Shown: positions 1 through 9,239, numbered from the stretch's first letter. The stretch is DNA of 64,000 nt from Paraplanobispora siamensis (GCF_016863175.1 NZ_BOOJ01000040.1:62001-126000), one strand, 5' to 3'. Notes: generated by a model from the sequence alone, not told the origin. Made by a program: numbers and translations.

Positions 1-633
1 TACCGGGTGTGGGTCGTCGGCAGGGGGCGAGGCGGTGAGGCGGGCCGTCAGCGCCGCCTTGACGGCCGGCCATTCGGCGGCGATCACGGAGAACATGGCC
101 GAGTCGCGCAGCCGGCCGGTCTCGCCGGGCGCCCACGAGGGGGACGCATTGCGCAGCACGCCCTCGAAACGCGCCCCGAGACGCTCGATCGCCCGGAGGG
201 ACCTCTGGTTTCGGGCGTCGGTCTTGAGGTCGACGCGGGCCACGCCCAGTGTCTCGAAGGCGTGGGTGAACAGAAGCAGCTTGGCCTCGGCGTTGATTCC
301 GGTGCCTTGCGCGGTGGCCGCCAGCCAGGTCCAGCCGATCTCGATGGCGTACAGCTCGGCCCGGCCCGGCCACGGGCGCGGGTTCCAGAACGCGGTGCAT
401 CCCACCGCCATGTCGTCCCGGACCCGGATCTGGGCGAACGGGGTCAGCCCGTCGAGGCCGAGCTGGACGCGCAGATGCTCCTCCATCCCGGCTGCGCGGG
501 GGACCGTCGTGAAGCCGTAGGAGGAGCGTTCCTCCTCGGCCGCCCGCGCCAGGTCCGGAGCGTGCCGCATCGCCAGCGGCTCCAGCCGGACGCGCGATCC
601 GTGCAGCACGGGAACATCGAGCCGGGGGGTCAT
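1..633 (-). CDS. GNAT family N-acetyltransferase (RimJ/RimL type), 3' end cut by window edge
   Basis: Reading leftward from ATG at 633 gives at least 211 codons with no stop before the window edge, so the C-terminus is missing. The N-terminus has the RimJ/RimL layout (GSRVRLEPL near residue 12), followed by the acetyl-CoA pocket region with AQGTGINAEAK near residue 110 and the late segment DARNQRSLRAIERLGARFEG, typical of acetyltransferases that modify protein N-termini or small amines. The substrate cannot be predicted. The gene lies 114 bp downstream of the PPOX gene on the same strand. No strong Shine-Dalgarno sequence is visible before ATG 633. The family assignment is firm; the function is generic. 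Confidence 0.85.
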   Translation of the reverse strand, partial: MTPRLDVPVLHGSRVRLEPLAMRHAPDLARAAEEERSSYGFTTVPRAAGMEEHLRVQLGLDGLTPFAQIRVRDDMAVGCTAFWNPRPWPGRAELYAIEIGWTWLAATAQGTGINAEAKLLLFTHAFETLGVARVDLKTDARNQRSLRAIERLGARFEGVLRNASPSWAPGETGRLRDSAMFSVIAAEWPAVKAALTARLTASPPADDPHPV

Positions 634-747
634 GGCACCGTCCTCGTCGGTCTTCGGTGTCGGCGCCTTCCCGCAGGGAGGCCACCGGGTCGTCATCGGG
701 CCGGGTCGCCCGGATCCTCCGGCCGAGGGTCCGTGCCCGATCGGAGG

Positions 748-1203
748 CTACTCGCGCTCGACCCTGCGCAGCCCCTGCGCGGGCGTCCACCACTCCACGA
801 CGAGCATCGTGGCCTTCTCGTCGAGGTGGGTGTGCACGACCTCGGTGATGTCGGCCTGGAACCGGTCGCCTTCCGATCCCTCGGTGGTCGCTCCGGCGAA
901 GACCGCCCGGCCGGAGATCTTCGCCTCGCCCGGCCACTGCGCCTCGGAGCCCTCGACCGGGTCGACCGTGGCGCTGTGCAGGGCGAAACGCGGATCGCGG
1001 CGGAGATCCGCGCCCTTGCGCGAGTTCGGCATCGAGCCGAAGACCAGTTCGCCGTCCTCGAAGGCCGCCTCGATCCCGGAGATCCGCGGCGACCCGTCGG
1101 CTCGCACGGTGGCGATCGTCTTGTGCCTGCGGGCGTCGAACAACGCCCGCACGCGCTGCGCGAACTCCGGCTCCGTCTGTTCGATCTCATGCCACGCCGT
1201 CAT
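748..1203 (-). CDS. Pyridoxamine 5'-phosphate oxidase (PPOX) family flavin-binding protein
   Basis: A 151-residue protein with the split-barrel PPOX pattern: an early TIATVRADGSPRIS strand-turn-strand, a central GELVFGSMPNSRKGADLRRDP segment and a later AKISGRAVFAG strand. Such proteins bind FMN or F420 and reduce small substrates or act as flavin sensors; the cofactor cannot be decided here. ATG 1203 is preferred over an upstream in-frame GTG at 1218, because the family normally begins a few residues before the first helix. The gene is followed by a GNAT gene on the same strand and may be co-transcribed with it. Confidence 0.85.
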   Translation of the reverse strand: MTAWHEIEQTEPEFAQRVRALFDARRHKTIATVRADGSPRISGIEAAFEDGELVFGSMPNSRKGADLRRDPRFALHSATVDPVEGSEAQWPGEAKISGRAVFAGATTEGSEGDRFQADITEVVHTHLDEKATMLVVEWWTPAQGLRRVERE

Positions 1204-1258
1204 ACGCCCATGATGCACCGGCGGATCCGACGCGTCCCGCCTCTGCCCGGAACACGAG

Positions 1259-1837
1259 TCACCTCCTGCTCGGCGTCGAGCCGGACTCCGCCGGAGTGAC
1301 CGCCGCCCGCGGGGCGCTCCACGCCAGCAGCACGCGCAGGGCGTCGTGGGACGGGGTGCCCGGCCGGGCGGCGCGCGGCGGCCGGGCCAGGCGGTGCAGA
1401 TGCAGGGTCTCGTCCGCGTCCAGCAGCGGCAGGGCCTTCTGGATCGTGAAGAACACCCCCTTGAGGTTGACGTCGACGGTGTGGTCGAAGTCCTTCTCGG
1501 TGACCTCGTCGCCGCGCTGGAACACTCCGACGCCGGCGTTGGCGAACACCCCGTCCAGACGCCCGTGACGTTCCCGGATCAGGAGGGTCAGCCTGTCGAG
1601 ATCCGGGAGACTGGCGGCGTCCGCCCGGACCGCGAGCAGACGGGAACCGTCCCCGCCGGAGGCGCGCAGCTGCTCGGCGGCGCGGCCGAGACGGGCGTCG
1701 TCCCGGCCGGTGATGATCACGTGGGCGTCGCCGCCGGGGAGCAGACGCGCGGTGGCCAGGCCGATTCCGCCGGTCCCGCCGGTGATCAGCACAACTCGGC
1801 CGTGGAAGGCGGCCGCATCGATGTGGTCGTCGGTCAT
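1259..1837 (-). pseudogene. Truncated short-chain dehydrogenase/reductase (N-terminal half only)
   Basis: The first roughly 130 residues are a normal SDR: TGGTGGIGLATA dinucleotide-binding loop near residue 20, NAG motif in FANAGVGVF, and VDVNLKGVFFTIQKALPLL. After ALPLL the sequence turns into an Arg/Pro/Ala-rich tail with no catalytic Ser or YxxxK pair, and the frame stops at 192 residues instead of about 250. No other frame downstream resumes the SDR C-terminus. The likely cause is a deletion that joined the gene to unrelated DNA. It lies 76 bp downstream of the AraC regulator gene on the same strand. As read, the product should bind nucleotide but not catalyse. Confidence 0.7.
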
Positions 1838-1913
1838 GTCGACAGCCTCGCCACCGGGCCCGCGACCGGCCAGGTCCGGACCAACCCGGGTCCCCCGGGG
1901 CCGCCCGCCGCGG

Positions 1914-2759
1914 TCAGGCGGCGCCGCTGTGGGCCGGCCAGGCTGTGTCGTCGACGGCCAGCCATGGTTCGTCGACCGAGGCCGTGGGGGGCGCCGCGGT
2001 GAACGCGCGGACGTCGCGGTGGAGGTGGGACTGGTCGGCGTAGCCGCCGTCGGCGGCCACCCGGGCGGGGGCGTGTCCGCCGGCCAGGCGGTGGATGGCG
2101 TGGTCGAAGCGGACCAGCATGGCGGCGCCCTTGGGCGTCGGGCCGATCTGCGCGGCGAAGCGTGACCACAGACGCTGGCGGCTCCAGCCGGTGCGGGCGG
2201 CGAGGTCGCCGACGCGGACCCGGCCCCGGGTGGCGACGATGCGGCGCCAGGCGAAGGCGACCTCGGGGTCGATCACGCGATCCGCCCGGAGCCGGCGGGA
2301 CAGCGTCGTGTGGATGAGCGCGAAACGTTCCGGCCAGGTCCGCGCGTGGTGAAGCCGCTCCCGGATGCGCTCCGCGTCGCGGCCCCACAGATCGTCGAGG
2401 GCGACCACGGTCCCGGTCAGCTCCGCCGACGGGACGCCCAGTACGGCGGGCACGACGAGGGGGGACAGGCGGATCTGCACGCACTCGGCGGACTGGACGT
2501 GCACGTCGACCGCGCCCGGCAGGAGCCCGACGGCCATGCTGCCCGACCATCTCCGGCCCGCCGCGTGGACGTCGAACGCGCGCCCCCCGGACTCGACGGC
2601 CACGGCGACGGCCGGGTGGGGGATGGCCCGCATGGCGAGCGGGCCGTCACCGCGATAGGAGAATCCGGCCATGTCGACGCCGGGCAACGCGCTCGTCCGT
2701 GCCGGCCGCGAGATCTCCCACGGAAGGGCCGGAGCCGTCTGTGCCAAGTCCGGTCGCAC
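1914..2759 (-). CDS. AraC family transcriptional regulator
   Basis: A 281-residue regulator with an N-terminal effector-binding half (motifs SYRGDGPLAMRAIPHP and AVGLLPGAVDVHV) and a C-terminal AraC DNA-binding half with VRVGDLAARTGWSRQRLWSRF as a helix-turn-helix and HRLAGGHAPARVAADGGYADQSHLHRD (in part) as the second. GTG 2759 is chosen because related proteins begin close to RPDLAQ; longer in-frame starts would run into the divergent hydrolase gene. It is divergent from the alpha/beta hydrolase at 2887 and upstream of the broken SDR, so either may have been its target. The effector is unknown. Confidence 0.85.
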   Translation of the reverse strand: MRPDLAQTAPALPWEISRPARTSALPGVDMAGFSYRGDGPLAMRAIPHPAVAVAVESGGRAFDVHAAGRRWSGSMAVGLLPGAVDVHVQSAECVQIRLSPLVVPAVLGVPSAELTGTVVALDDLWGRDAERIRERLHHARTWPERFALIHTTLSRRLRADRVIDPEVAFAWRRIVATRGRVRVGDLAARTGWSRQRLWSRFAAQIGPTPKGAAMLVRFDHAIHRLAGGHAPARVAADGGYADQSHLHRDVRAFTAAPPTASVDEPWLAVDDTAWPAHSGAA

Positions 2760-2886
2760 GTACGGACCATACGAACCCTCCGGCGGCCCGATCAACCACG
2801 AGCGGGGGCTGACATTTCTCCAAGACGCGTCACGCCCGCGGCCGTGAGGATGGCGCCGGCATCGCGGATCGACCGACGGAGGCGTC

Positions 2887-3744
2887 ATGGACGAGATCAC
2901 CACCTCGAATCACCCGCACGCGGAGCCGCGAGAAGGCGGCACGAGCGCCGGGTCCGGAGAGAACCTTCACGTCGTGCGCAGCGGGCCGCCCGGCGCGCCC
3001 ACCGTGGTGCTCCTGCACGGCCTGGCCGGCTCGACGGCGTGGTGGGACCCGGTGCTGCCGGCGCTGCGGGACCTGCATGTGGTGCGCGTGGACCTGCTCG
3101 GGCACGGCAGATCGGCCAGACCGCCGGGTGGGTACGGCATCGCCGAGCACGCGCGCAGGGTCGGGGCCGTGCTAGACCGGCTCGGGGTGCGCCGCGCGAC
3201 CCTCGTCGGGCACTCCACCGGCGGCATGGTCGCCACGTCACTGGCCGAGCAGCGGCGCGACCTGGTGAAGGCGATCGTGCTGATCGGCACCGGCCCGCGG
3301 GCGGACGCGTACATCGGCGACAGCCTGATCAGCCGCCTGCTCCCCGTGTCGTGGGTGGGCCGGCTGATCTGGGGGCTTCGTAACGACAACACGATCCGCG
3401 GCGCCCTCGGCACCGCGTTCACCCGCGAGGTGGCGATCCCCGACCAGATCGTCACCGACGTCCGGGACATGCCGTACCACAGCGTCATCGCGACCTCCCA
3501 GGCGTCGGACGCGTTCCTCGCGGAACGGCCCGTGCCCGACCGGCTCGCCGGCCTCGGCCTCCCCGTCCTGGTGATCTTCGGCTCCCGGGACCGGCGATGG
3601 CAGCCGTCCTCCGCCCAGGACTACCGCCGGGTCCCGCAGGCACGCATCGAGATCCTCGACGAAGTCGGCCACACGCCCATGTTCGAAGATCCCGGCACCA
3701 CCGCGGCGCTCATACACGGCTTCGCCGCCACCGCATCACACTGA
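2887..3744 (+). CDS. Alpha/beta hydrolase
   Basis: A 285-residue alpha/beta-hydrolase-fold enzyme. It shows the oxyanion motif HGLAGS near residue 45, the nucleophile elbow GHSTGG near residue 110 (Ser nucleophile), a late acid in FGSRDRRWQ and the catalytic His in DEVGHTPMFEDP. ATG 2887 is preceded by GGAGG seven bases upstream. There is no signal peptide, so it is cytoplasmic; the substrate (ester, lactone or similar) cannot be told from sequence. It is divergent from the AraC gene and ends 9 bp from the convergent DUF418 gene. Confidence 0.9.
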   Translation: MDEITTSNHPHAEPREGGTSAGSGENLHVVRSGPPGAPTVVLLHGLAGSTAWWDPVLPALRDLHVVRVDLLGHGRSARPPGGYGIAEHARRVGAVLDRLGVRRATLVGHSTGGMVATSLAEQRRDLVKAIVLIGTGPRADAYIGDSLISRLLPVSWVGRLIWGLRNDNTIRGALGTAFTREVAIPDQIVTDVRDMPYHSVIATSQASDAFLAERPVPDRLAGLGLPVLVIFGSRDRRWQPSSAQDYRRVPQARIEILDEVGHTPMFEDPGTTAALIHGFAATASH

Positions 3745-3753
3745 CCGCGCGGT

Positions 3754-4812
3754 TCAAGGGCGGCGCAGGGGTGGGCGGGTGGTCCAGGTGGCCCAGCGCC
3801 AGAGCCATTCGAGGGGGCCCTGGCGATAGCGGCGCAGCCAGAGGGTGGACAGCAGCCACTGGGGGAGGAGGACGGCTCCGGCGATCAGGAGAACCGTCGA
3901 CGAGGACCAGCCGTCCGGTGAGCCGCCGATGAGGCGGGCGGTCACCAGGACGAGGACGGTGGCGGACAGATAGTTGGTCAGCGCCATCCGGCCCAGCGGG
4001 GCGAAAACTCCCTGGAGCAGCGACCGGAGCGGTGTTCTGAGCAGGAGCAGTACGGCGCACACGTAGGCGCCGGCCATCAGCAGTCCGGCGAGGGCGAACC
4101 AGGAGCCGAAAGCGCCCGTCCCGCCGTCCCCGGACTCGATCTGCAGCCACAGGGCCGGTACCGCCCCCGCCGTGAAGGCCAGGCCGAGCACGGCCGGGAC
4201 GCGGGTGGAGCGCTCGATCCGGTCGGTCACGCCGTACCGGGTCAGCGCCGAGCCGAGCAGGAACAGTCCGGGTACCAGGGGGATGCCGTTGCTGCCGAGG
4301 ATCGGCGGCAACGCGATGAGGACCGCGGCGAGTCCCGCGACGGCCCACCGCGGCAGCCAGGTCGAGGGCAGCAGCACCAGCAGGCCGACGACGGCGTAGA
4401 CGGTCAGGATGTCGCCCCGCCACAGCAGGAACATGTGCGCCAGGCCCAGGGCGAGCAGCGCCAGGAGCCGGCGCAGCAGGAGCAGCCGGGGGTTGGGGAC
4501 GCGATCCGCGGCGGAGGCCAGCAGCAGCGAGAAACCGATGCCGAACAGCAGGGAGAAGATCGGGAAGAACCGCTGGTCGACGAACATCCCCAGCCAGGCG
4601 TCGCCCTGACCCGTCGTCACCACGGGCTGCACGGCCGGCGCGGCGCCGCCCATGTGGGCGATCGGTTTGATGTTGGCCAGCAGGATTCCGCACAGGGCGA
4701 ACCCGCGGATGACGTCGAGTGCGGCGATGCGGGGGCGGGAGGCAGAACGCGGCCGCTCTTGAGCGGTGGCGCGCCGGACCCGCTGCGCCGCGGGGAACTC
4801 TTCACGTGACAT
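3754..4812 (-). CDS. DUF418 domain-containing integral membrane protein
   Basis: A 352-residue polytopic membrane protein starting at ATG 4812. After a short charged N-terminus it shows [21 protein letters not shown], typical of the DUF418/YeiB family, then about nine hydrophobic segments, with the DUF418 part in the C-terminal half ([17 protein letters not shown] and [10 protein letters not shown] near the end). The open frame continues far upstream, but that part lies antisense to the kinase gene and is not coding. Family function is poorly defined; members resemble acyltransferase-like membrane proteins. It is divergent from the sensor kinase at 4933. Confidence 0.85.
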   Translation of the reverse strand: MSREEFPAAQRVRRATAQERPRSASRPRIAALDVIRGFALCGILLANIKPIAHMGGAAPAVQPVVTTGQGDAWLGMFVDQRFFPIFSLLFGIGFSLLLASAADRVPNPRLLLLRRLLALLALGLAHMFLLWRGDILTVYAVVGLLVLLPSTWLPRWAVAGLAAVLIALPPILGSNGIPLVPGLFLLGSALTRYGVTDRIERSTRVPAVLGLAFTAGAVPALWLQIESGDGGTGAFGSWFALAGLLMAGAYVCAVLLLLRTPLRSLLQGVFAPLGRMALTNYLSATVLVLVTARLIGGSPDGWSSSTVLLIAGAVLLPQWLLSTLWLRRYRQGPLEWLWRWATWTTRPPLRRP

Positions 4813-4932
4813 GAGGACACATCCTGCGAGCCCGGGCCCGCGGCGGCACGGGTCGAAAGCAGGGTTCGCAGCGGGCCGGATCATACTTTCGGCCGGTTCG
4901 GGAGAAAGGACCGGCGGCCTAGCCTGAAGCGC

Positions 4933-6240
4933 GTGAACGGCCGGGATCGACTGGACGGGCGCCCGGCGGGGGCCGGGTTCCGCGGTGTGCGCATGGTGTC
5001 CGAGGCCGGGCTCGGGGTCGTGTCCGCCGGGCTGCTGGCCTTCTGGGCCTACCGGGTCGCCGGCAGCTGGGGCGGCGGTTACTGGTGGTTCGGGTGCGCG
5101 GCCGGGGCGGTCGTGTGCGGGCTCGCGCTGGTACGGCGGCGCGGCCGGGCGTGGGCGGCGCTCGCGGGGCTGGCCGTCGCGGTGGTCGCCGTCCTGGCCT
5201 CCCGGGCCGCCGGGCTGCCGGCCGAGCCGGGCCCGGCCATGGCGCTGGCCCTGTCCGTACTGGTCGGATCGGCGGTCAGAGCCCTCCCGGCCCTTACGGC
5301 CTGCGCCGTCGCGGCAGGCGGGCTCGCGGTGACCGCCTGCACCCTGCTGACCGCCCACCCGTCCGCCTCCTCCCCGCCGCCCGTGACGGCGCTGAACGCC
5401 GGTACGTGGCTCGCCGGGGTCGTGATCGGGCTGGGCGTACGGCTGCGGACCGCCCGCCGCCGGGCCGTGGCCGAGGACGTACGGCGCCGCGAGCGTCTCC
5501 GGCTCGCCAGGGAACTGCACGACGTCGTCGCCCACCATGTCACCGGCATCGTGCTCCAGGCCCAGGCCGCCCAGGTCCTCGTCCGCAGGCAGCCGGACCG
5601 GGTGGGCGGCTCCCTGTCGGGCATCGAGAGCGCAGGTTCCGACGCGCTGGCCGCCACCCGCCGCCTCGTCGGCCTGCTGCGCGAGGCCGACCCGCCCGCG
5701 CCGCCCCGCGAGAGCCTCGCCGACCTGGTCGAGCGCTTCAACCGGCCCGAAGCCGGCCTCGGAGACGGGCCTGAAGACGAGTGTGAAGACGGACGTGAAG
5801 CCAGACGTGAAGCCGGACGTGGAGCCGGACCCGAAGTGCGGCTGAGCCTGCCCGGTGACGGCGAGGACGAGTTCTCCTGGCCGCCCGAGGTGAGCAGCAC
5901 CGTCTACCGGGTGGTCCAGGAGTCGCTGACGAACGTCGCCCGCCACGCCCCGCACGCCCGCCGGGTCGAGGTCACCGTCACCCGGCGGCACGACACGATC
6001 ACCGTGGAGGTCTGCGACGACGCCCCGCCCGCCCAGGCACGGTTCCACCGTCGAGGCGGGTACGGCCTGCTCGGCATGCGCGAACGCCTGGAGGCCCTGG
6101 ACGGCACGCTCCGCGCCGGTCCGCGCCCGGGGCCGGAGCCGGGCGGATGGTCGGTGCTCGCCACCCTGCCGCTGCCCGCCCGATCACCTGCCCGCCGGCC
6201 TGCCCGGACCGCCGGTGACCGTACCGGAGAGCGGCCGTGA
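4933..6240 (+). CDS. Sensor histidine kinase, NarL/DesK type (HisKA_3 + HATPase)
   Basis: A 435-residue kinase from GTG 4933. About six membrane segments fill residues 15-170, followed by the HisKA_3 dimerisation box [17 protein letters not shown] (phospho-acceptor His near residue 196) and a HATPase_c domain with [18 protein letters not shown] (N box) and [14 protein letters not shown] (G box). Between the His box and the ATPase lies a low-complexity Asp/Glu/Arg/Gly segment, encoded at about 5755-5835, built from repeats of a gacgtgaagcc-like unit. The response regulator follows at 6365, so the two form a two-component system. The signal is unknown. Confidence 0.92.
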   Translation: MNGRDRLDGRPAGAGFRGVRMVSEAGLGVVSAGLLAFWAYRVAGSWGGGYWWFGCAAGAVVCGLALVRRRGRAWAALAGLAVAVVAVLASRAAGLPAEPGPAMALALSVLVGSAVRALPALTACAVAAGGLAVTACTLLTAHPSASSPPPVTALNAGTWLAGVVIGLGVRLRTARRRAVAEDVRRRERLRLARELHDVVAHHVTGIVLQAQAAQVLVRRQPDRVGGSLSGIESAGSDALAATRRLVGLLREADPPAPPRESLADLVERFNRPEAGLGDGPEDECEDGREARREAGRGAGPEVRLSLPGDGEDEFSWPPEVSSTVYRVVQESLTNVARHAPHARRVEVTVTRRHDTITVEVCDDAPPAQARFHRRGGYGLLGMRERLEALDGTLRAGPRPGPEPGGWSVLATLPLPARSPARRPARTAGDRTGERP

Positions 6241-6346
6241 CCATCCCGGAACGCCGATGGCCGCCCCGGAGACCGGCCGTGATCTTCGCAGGACGCCGGC
6301 GGCCGTCCCGGGAATCGGCCGCGACCATCCCGGAAGGGCCGGTGAC
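6221..6346. repeat. Three tandem 42-bp repeats between kinase and response regulator
   Basis: Three head-to-tail 42-bp units (6221-6262, 6263-6304, 6305-6346) share a core resembling CCGGAGACCGGCCGTGA and diverge by scattered substitutions. The first overlaps the last codons and stop of the kinase gene; the rest fill the spacer before the regulator. The unit is a multiple of three, so an open frame crosses the array, but the strong ribosome binding site lies after it. Confidence 0.8.
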
Positions 6347-6364
6347 GACCCGGCGGAGGCGCCC

Positions 6365-7018
6365 ATGACGATCAGCGTCCTGCTGGCCGACGACCAGGCG
6401 ATGGTGCGTGCCAGCCTGCGCGTCATCCTCGAGGACCACCCCGGCATCACCGTCGTCGCCGAGGCCGCCGACGGCCACGAGGCGGTCGCCCTGGCCCGGC
6501 GGCTGCGCCCGGACGTGTGCCTGGTCGACGTCCAGATGCCCCGCCTCGACGGCATCGAGGTCACCCGCGCCCTGGCCGGGCCAGGCGTGCCCGACCCGCT
6601 CCGGGTGGTCGTGGTCACCACGTTCGACCTCGACGAGTACGTCTACGGCGCGCTCCGCGGCGGCGCCGTCGGCTTCGTGCTCAAGGACGCCGGACCGGAC
6701 CTGCTGGTGGAGGCCGTACGGGCGGCGCACGCCGGGGACGCGCTCATCTCCCCGGCGGTCACCCTGCGGCTGCTGCGCCACGTGACCTCCCGCGGCGTCC
6801 CGGCTGCCCGCCCGCCGGGGCAGCCGCTGTCGGAGCGGGAGACCGAGGTCGTGCGGGCGATCGCCAGAGGCCGTACCAACCAGGAGATCGCCGCCGAGCT
6901 GTTCATCTCGCTCAGTACGGTCAAAGGCCACGTCTCCGCCGTCCTGACCAAGCTCGGCGCCCGCAACCGGGCCGAGATCGTCGCCTGGGCCTGGGAGAGC
7001 GGCCTGATGACCGCCTGA
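6365..7018 (+). CDS. Response regulator, NarL/LuxR family
   Basis: A 217-residue response regulator. The receiver domain covers residues 1-120, with acidic pair ADDQ, phospho-acceptor Asp in CLVDVQMP near residue 54, conserved Thr in VVVTTFD and Lys in FVLKDA. A LuxR-type helix-turn-helix follows (LSERETEVVRAIARGRTNQE, then STVKGHVSAVLTKLGA). ATG 6365 is preceded by GGAGG at good spacing, which decides it over an in-frame GTG at 6215 that would add a repeat-encoded extension. It is the partner of the kinase at 4933. Confidence 0.95.
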   Translation: MTISVLLADDQAMVRASLRVILEDHPGITVVAEAADGHEAVALARRLRPDVCLVDVQMPRLDGIEVTRALAGPGVPDPLRVVVVTTFDLDEYVYGALRGGAVGFVLKDAGPDLLVEAVRAAHAGDALISPAVTLRLLRHVTSRGVPAARPPGQPLSERETEVVRAIARGRTNQEIAAELFISLSTVKGHVSAVLTKLGARNRAEIVAWAWESGLMTA

Positions 7019-7062
7019 GGCGTCCGGAGACCGTACGCGCCGGACCCCCGATTCCCGTTGAC

Positions 7063-7110
7063 TTTGTCGCAAGCTATGGCGCAACATATTGGTACAAAGC
7101 TTGCGACAAA
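7063..7110. promoter_or_regulatory. Perfect 13-bp inverted repeat, probable operator of the membrane-protein/GntR operon
   Basis: TTTGTCGCAAGCT (7063-7075) and its exact reverse complement AGCTTGCGACAAA (7098-7110) are separated by 22 bp, ending one base before the AGGAGG ribosome binding site of the gene at 7121. A TTGACT hexamer overlaps the left arm. Position and symmetry suggest the binding site of the GntR protein encoded by the second gene. It could also form an RNA hairpin that hides the ribosome binding site. Confidence 0.6.
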
Positions 7111-7120
7111 AGGAGGGGGC

Positions 7121-7927
7121 ATGGCTGACACATCCATATCCGACGGCGCGCCGCAACCGGCGGACATCCGATGGGCCGGGACCTGGCTGCAGCGGCACGG
7201 CCTGGGCGACGGTCCGCCGACGCCGCTGCTGACCGCGCGCCTGGCGGTGCGGGGGCGGGTGCGGGTGCTGGACAGCGTCCTGCAGGCCGTACTGATCATC
7301 GCGGCCTCCCTGGCGCAGGTCGCCGCTCTGCCGAAGCCCGCCGACCGGTCGGTGCCGGTGCTGGTGCTGAGCGTGCTGGTCGTCGTGCTGTTGCTGGCCC
7401 GGGCGCTGCTGGACGCCTGGGTACGGCGCGTCGACCGGCGGGCCGGGGCGGCGCTGGCCCGGCGTGCGACCCATTCGATGCAGCCCGGCCTGTGGACTCT
7501 GCTCGGATGGCCCTACGTCGTTCTGGCGGGCGCCACCTTCGCCGGCGCGTTCGCGCTGGGGGTGAGCGCGCTGGCCGTCGCCGAGGGCATCGCACGGCAC
7601 GCGGCCGTCGTGCTGCTGGTCGCCGTGACCGGGGTCGCCCTCGGTGTGGCCCTGCAGCTGCGCGAGATACTCGCCCGGCCGGTCGTGGCCGAGGACGAGG
7701 CCTCGCTGACGGCCGACGTCGTCATGCGCATCGAGGACGCACGCGAGAGCGCCGTGCCGACCGTGCTGTGGTCGCTGCCGGTGGTGCTGCTGTTCGGGTT
7801 CATGTCCGGGTGGTGGAACGCCGCCTCGATGGCCTTCGTGGTGCTGGGGGCGCTCGCCTTCATCGCCGTGCGGGTCAGGGCGCCGTCGTGCGCAGCCACG
7901 GCGCGTCAGGCGGTGGGCCTTCGATGA
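7121..7927 (+). CDS. Polytopic membrane protein upstream of a YtrA-type regulator
   Basis: A 268-residue protein with about six hydrophobic segments (for example VLQAVLIIAASLAQVAAL, VLVLSVLVVVLLLARALL, AAVVLLVAVTGVALGVAL and AVPTVLWSLPVVLLFGF). No catalytic motif or named domain is recognised. ATG 7121 follows AGGAGGGGGC, a very strong ribosome binding site. The stop codon overlaps the start of the GntR gene by 4 bp, so the two are translationally coupled. YtrA-type regulators usually control the membrane or ABC-transport genes next to them, which suggests a cell-envelope stress or efflux role, by inference only. Confidence 0.75.
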   Translation: MADTSISDGAPQPADIRWAGTWLQRHGLGDGPPTPLLTARLAVRGRVRVLDSVLQAVLIIAASLAQVAALPKPADRSVPVLVLSVLVVVLLLARALLDAWVRRVDRRAGAALARRATHSMQPGLWTLLGWPYVVLAGATFAGAFALGVSALAVAEGIARHAAVVLLVAVTGVALGVALQLREILARPVVAEDEASLTADVVMRIEDARESAVPTVLWSLPVVLLFGFMSGWWNAASMAFVVLGALAFIAVRVRAPSCAATARQAVGLR

Positions 7928-8304
7928 TCGTCATCGATGCGAATTCGCCGGTGCCGCCGTTCGAGCAACTGCGGGCCCAGCTCGCCCGGCAGATCCAGGA
8001 CCGCACGCTGGCCGTGGGCGCCCGGCTGCCGACCATCCGCCGGCTCGCGGCCGACCTGGGCCTGGCCGTCAACACGGTCGGCCGGGCCTACCGGGAACTG
8101 GAGGAGGCCGGGCTGATCGAGACCCGGGGGAGGGCGGGCTCGTTCGTGTCGGCCGCCGGCGAGCAGGCCCGCGAACGGGCCCGCCGGGCCGCCGCCGACT
8201 ACGCGGCCGTCGTGGCCAGCATCGGCCTGGACGAGAGCGAGGCGCTGTGCATCGTGCAGGCGGCCCTGAGATCCGGCGGCGCCGCGGCCTCCGCCTCGTT
8301 CTGA
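7924..8304 (+). CDS. GntR family regulator, YtrA subfamily
   Basis: A 126-residue regulator. Residues 1-75 form the GntR winged helix (PPFEQLRAQLARQI, GARLPTIRRLAADLGLAVNT, AYRELEEAGLIETRGRAGSFV), followed by a short C-terminal helical dimerisation region of about 50 residues, the small effector domain typical of the YtrA subfamily. It starts at ATG 7924 within the end of the membrane-protein gene (ATGA overlap). It is expected to repress its own operon through the inverted repeat at 7063-7110. Confidence 0.88.
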   Translation: MIVIDANSPVPPFEQLRAQLARQIQDRTLAVGARLPTIRRLAADLGLAVNTVGRAYRELEEAGLIETRGRAGSFVSAAGEQARERARRAAADYAAVVASIGLDESEALCIVQAALRSGGAAASASF

Positions 8305-8306
8305 CC

Positions 8307-8450
8307 CGGCGGCGGTGGGAGACGCGGGAGCGGTACGAGATCCGGGGCGGCGCATGGGCCGGCGGCGGTCCGGGATCCGGCGGCGGTCCGGGATCCGGGG
8401 GCGGTCCGGGATCCGGGGGCGGTGGGAGACGCGGGGGCGGTGCGGGGTCC
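8307..8450. repeat. Degenerate 18-bp tandem repeat array, about eight copies
   Basis: From 8307 the DNA can be written as eight consecutive 18-mers; the best units (8361-8378 and 8379-8396) are identical GGCGGCGGTCCGGGATCC, the next differs by one base, and the flanking units are more diverged. The array fills the space between the GntR stop and the convergent TetR stop. There are no unique spacers, so it is not a CRISPR array. Confidence 0.85.
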
Positions 8451-8474
8451 GGCGTGGTGACGCCGGGCCCCGCG

Positions 8475-9152
8475 CTATCGTGCCGGCCCGGGCCGGTGCT
8501 CCGGGGGCGGCGGGGTGATGTGGAGGCGGTCCAGGAGCATCTGGAGAAGCTCGTCGGTGATCTGGTCGAGGGTGGCGTCGACCCAGCCGACGGCCCAGTC
8601 GTGCATGAGGCCGTTGACGGCGCCGATGAACGCGGCGGCGGTGACGCGGTAGTCGCGGTGGGGGATGTGGCCGCGGTCGGCGGCGTCCTGGGCCTGCGCG
8701 CACAGGAAGTCGATCCAGCGGGCGCGGCGGTCCAGGCGCTGGCGGTCCAGGCGGGGGCTGACGCCGATGATCTCGACGAAGGCGATGCGGGTGTGGCGGG
8801 GATCGCCGGTGGCCCCGGCGGCGTAGGCGCGGAACAGGCGGGTGTAGCGCTCGTGCGGCTCCAGGTGCTGGACCTGGGGCAGGACGTCCAGGACGGCCCG
8901 CTCGGCCGCGTCGTTGACGTACAGGTGCAGCTCGGCCAGAAGGTCTTCCAGGGAGTGGAACTCCTCGTAGAACTGGCGGGTGGACAGCTCGGCGGCCCTG
9001 CACAGGTCGGTGATCCTGGTGGCGCGGTAGCCGGGCCCGGCGCCGAACAGGTCCAGGCCCGCCTGCATGAAGCGGGCGCGGCGCTCGGCCTGCCGTTCGG
9101 AGGCCGACCTGCCCCCGTACCGGCCCGCCGCCGGTGTGATCCTGCCCGCCAC
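8475..9152 (-). CDS. TetR/AcrR family transcriptional regulator
   Basis: A 225-residue regulator with an N-terminal TetR helix-turn-helix (RARFMQAGLDLFGA, RATRITDLCRAAELSTRQFY) and a helical ligand-binding C-terminus. GTG 9152 is chosen because GGAGGGCACG lies directly before it; a longer frame starting at 9212 lacks this. It is divergent from the secreted beta-propeller gene at 9374, and the AT-rich spacer between them is the likely control region. The ligand is unknown. Confidence 0.88.
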   Translation of the reverse strand: MAGRITPAAGRYGGRSASERQAERRARFMQAGLDLFGAGPGYRATRITDLCRAAELSTRQFYEEFHSLEDLLAELHLYVNDAAERAVLDVLPQVQHLEPHERYTRLFRAYAAGATGDPRHTRIAFVEIIGVSPRLDRQRLDRRARWIDFLCAQAQDAADRGHIPHRDYRVTAAAFIGAVNGLMHDWAVGWVDATLDQITDELLQMLLDRLHITPPPPEHRPGPAR

Positions 9153-9239
9153 CGTGCCCTCCGCTCCGCGATGCCCCGATTTTCTCCCATCGGGACTTGT
9201 GGCGCGCGTCACACGTCCCTACTATCGGGTAACAAGGTT

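Noticed and set aside
4813-6048. N-terminal extension of the DUF418 gene by over 400 codons
   Set aside because: It runs antisense through the sensor kinase gene; DUF418 proteins begin near the chosen ATG with a normal charged N-terminus.
6215-6364. Upstream GTG start for the response regulator
   Set aside because: The extension is encoded by the 42-bp repeats, and the strong GGAGG lies just before ATG 6365.
8307-8450. Repeat array considered as CRISPR
   Set aside because: Units are 18 bp, head to tail and degenerate, with no unique spacers and no cas genes nearby.
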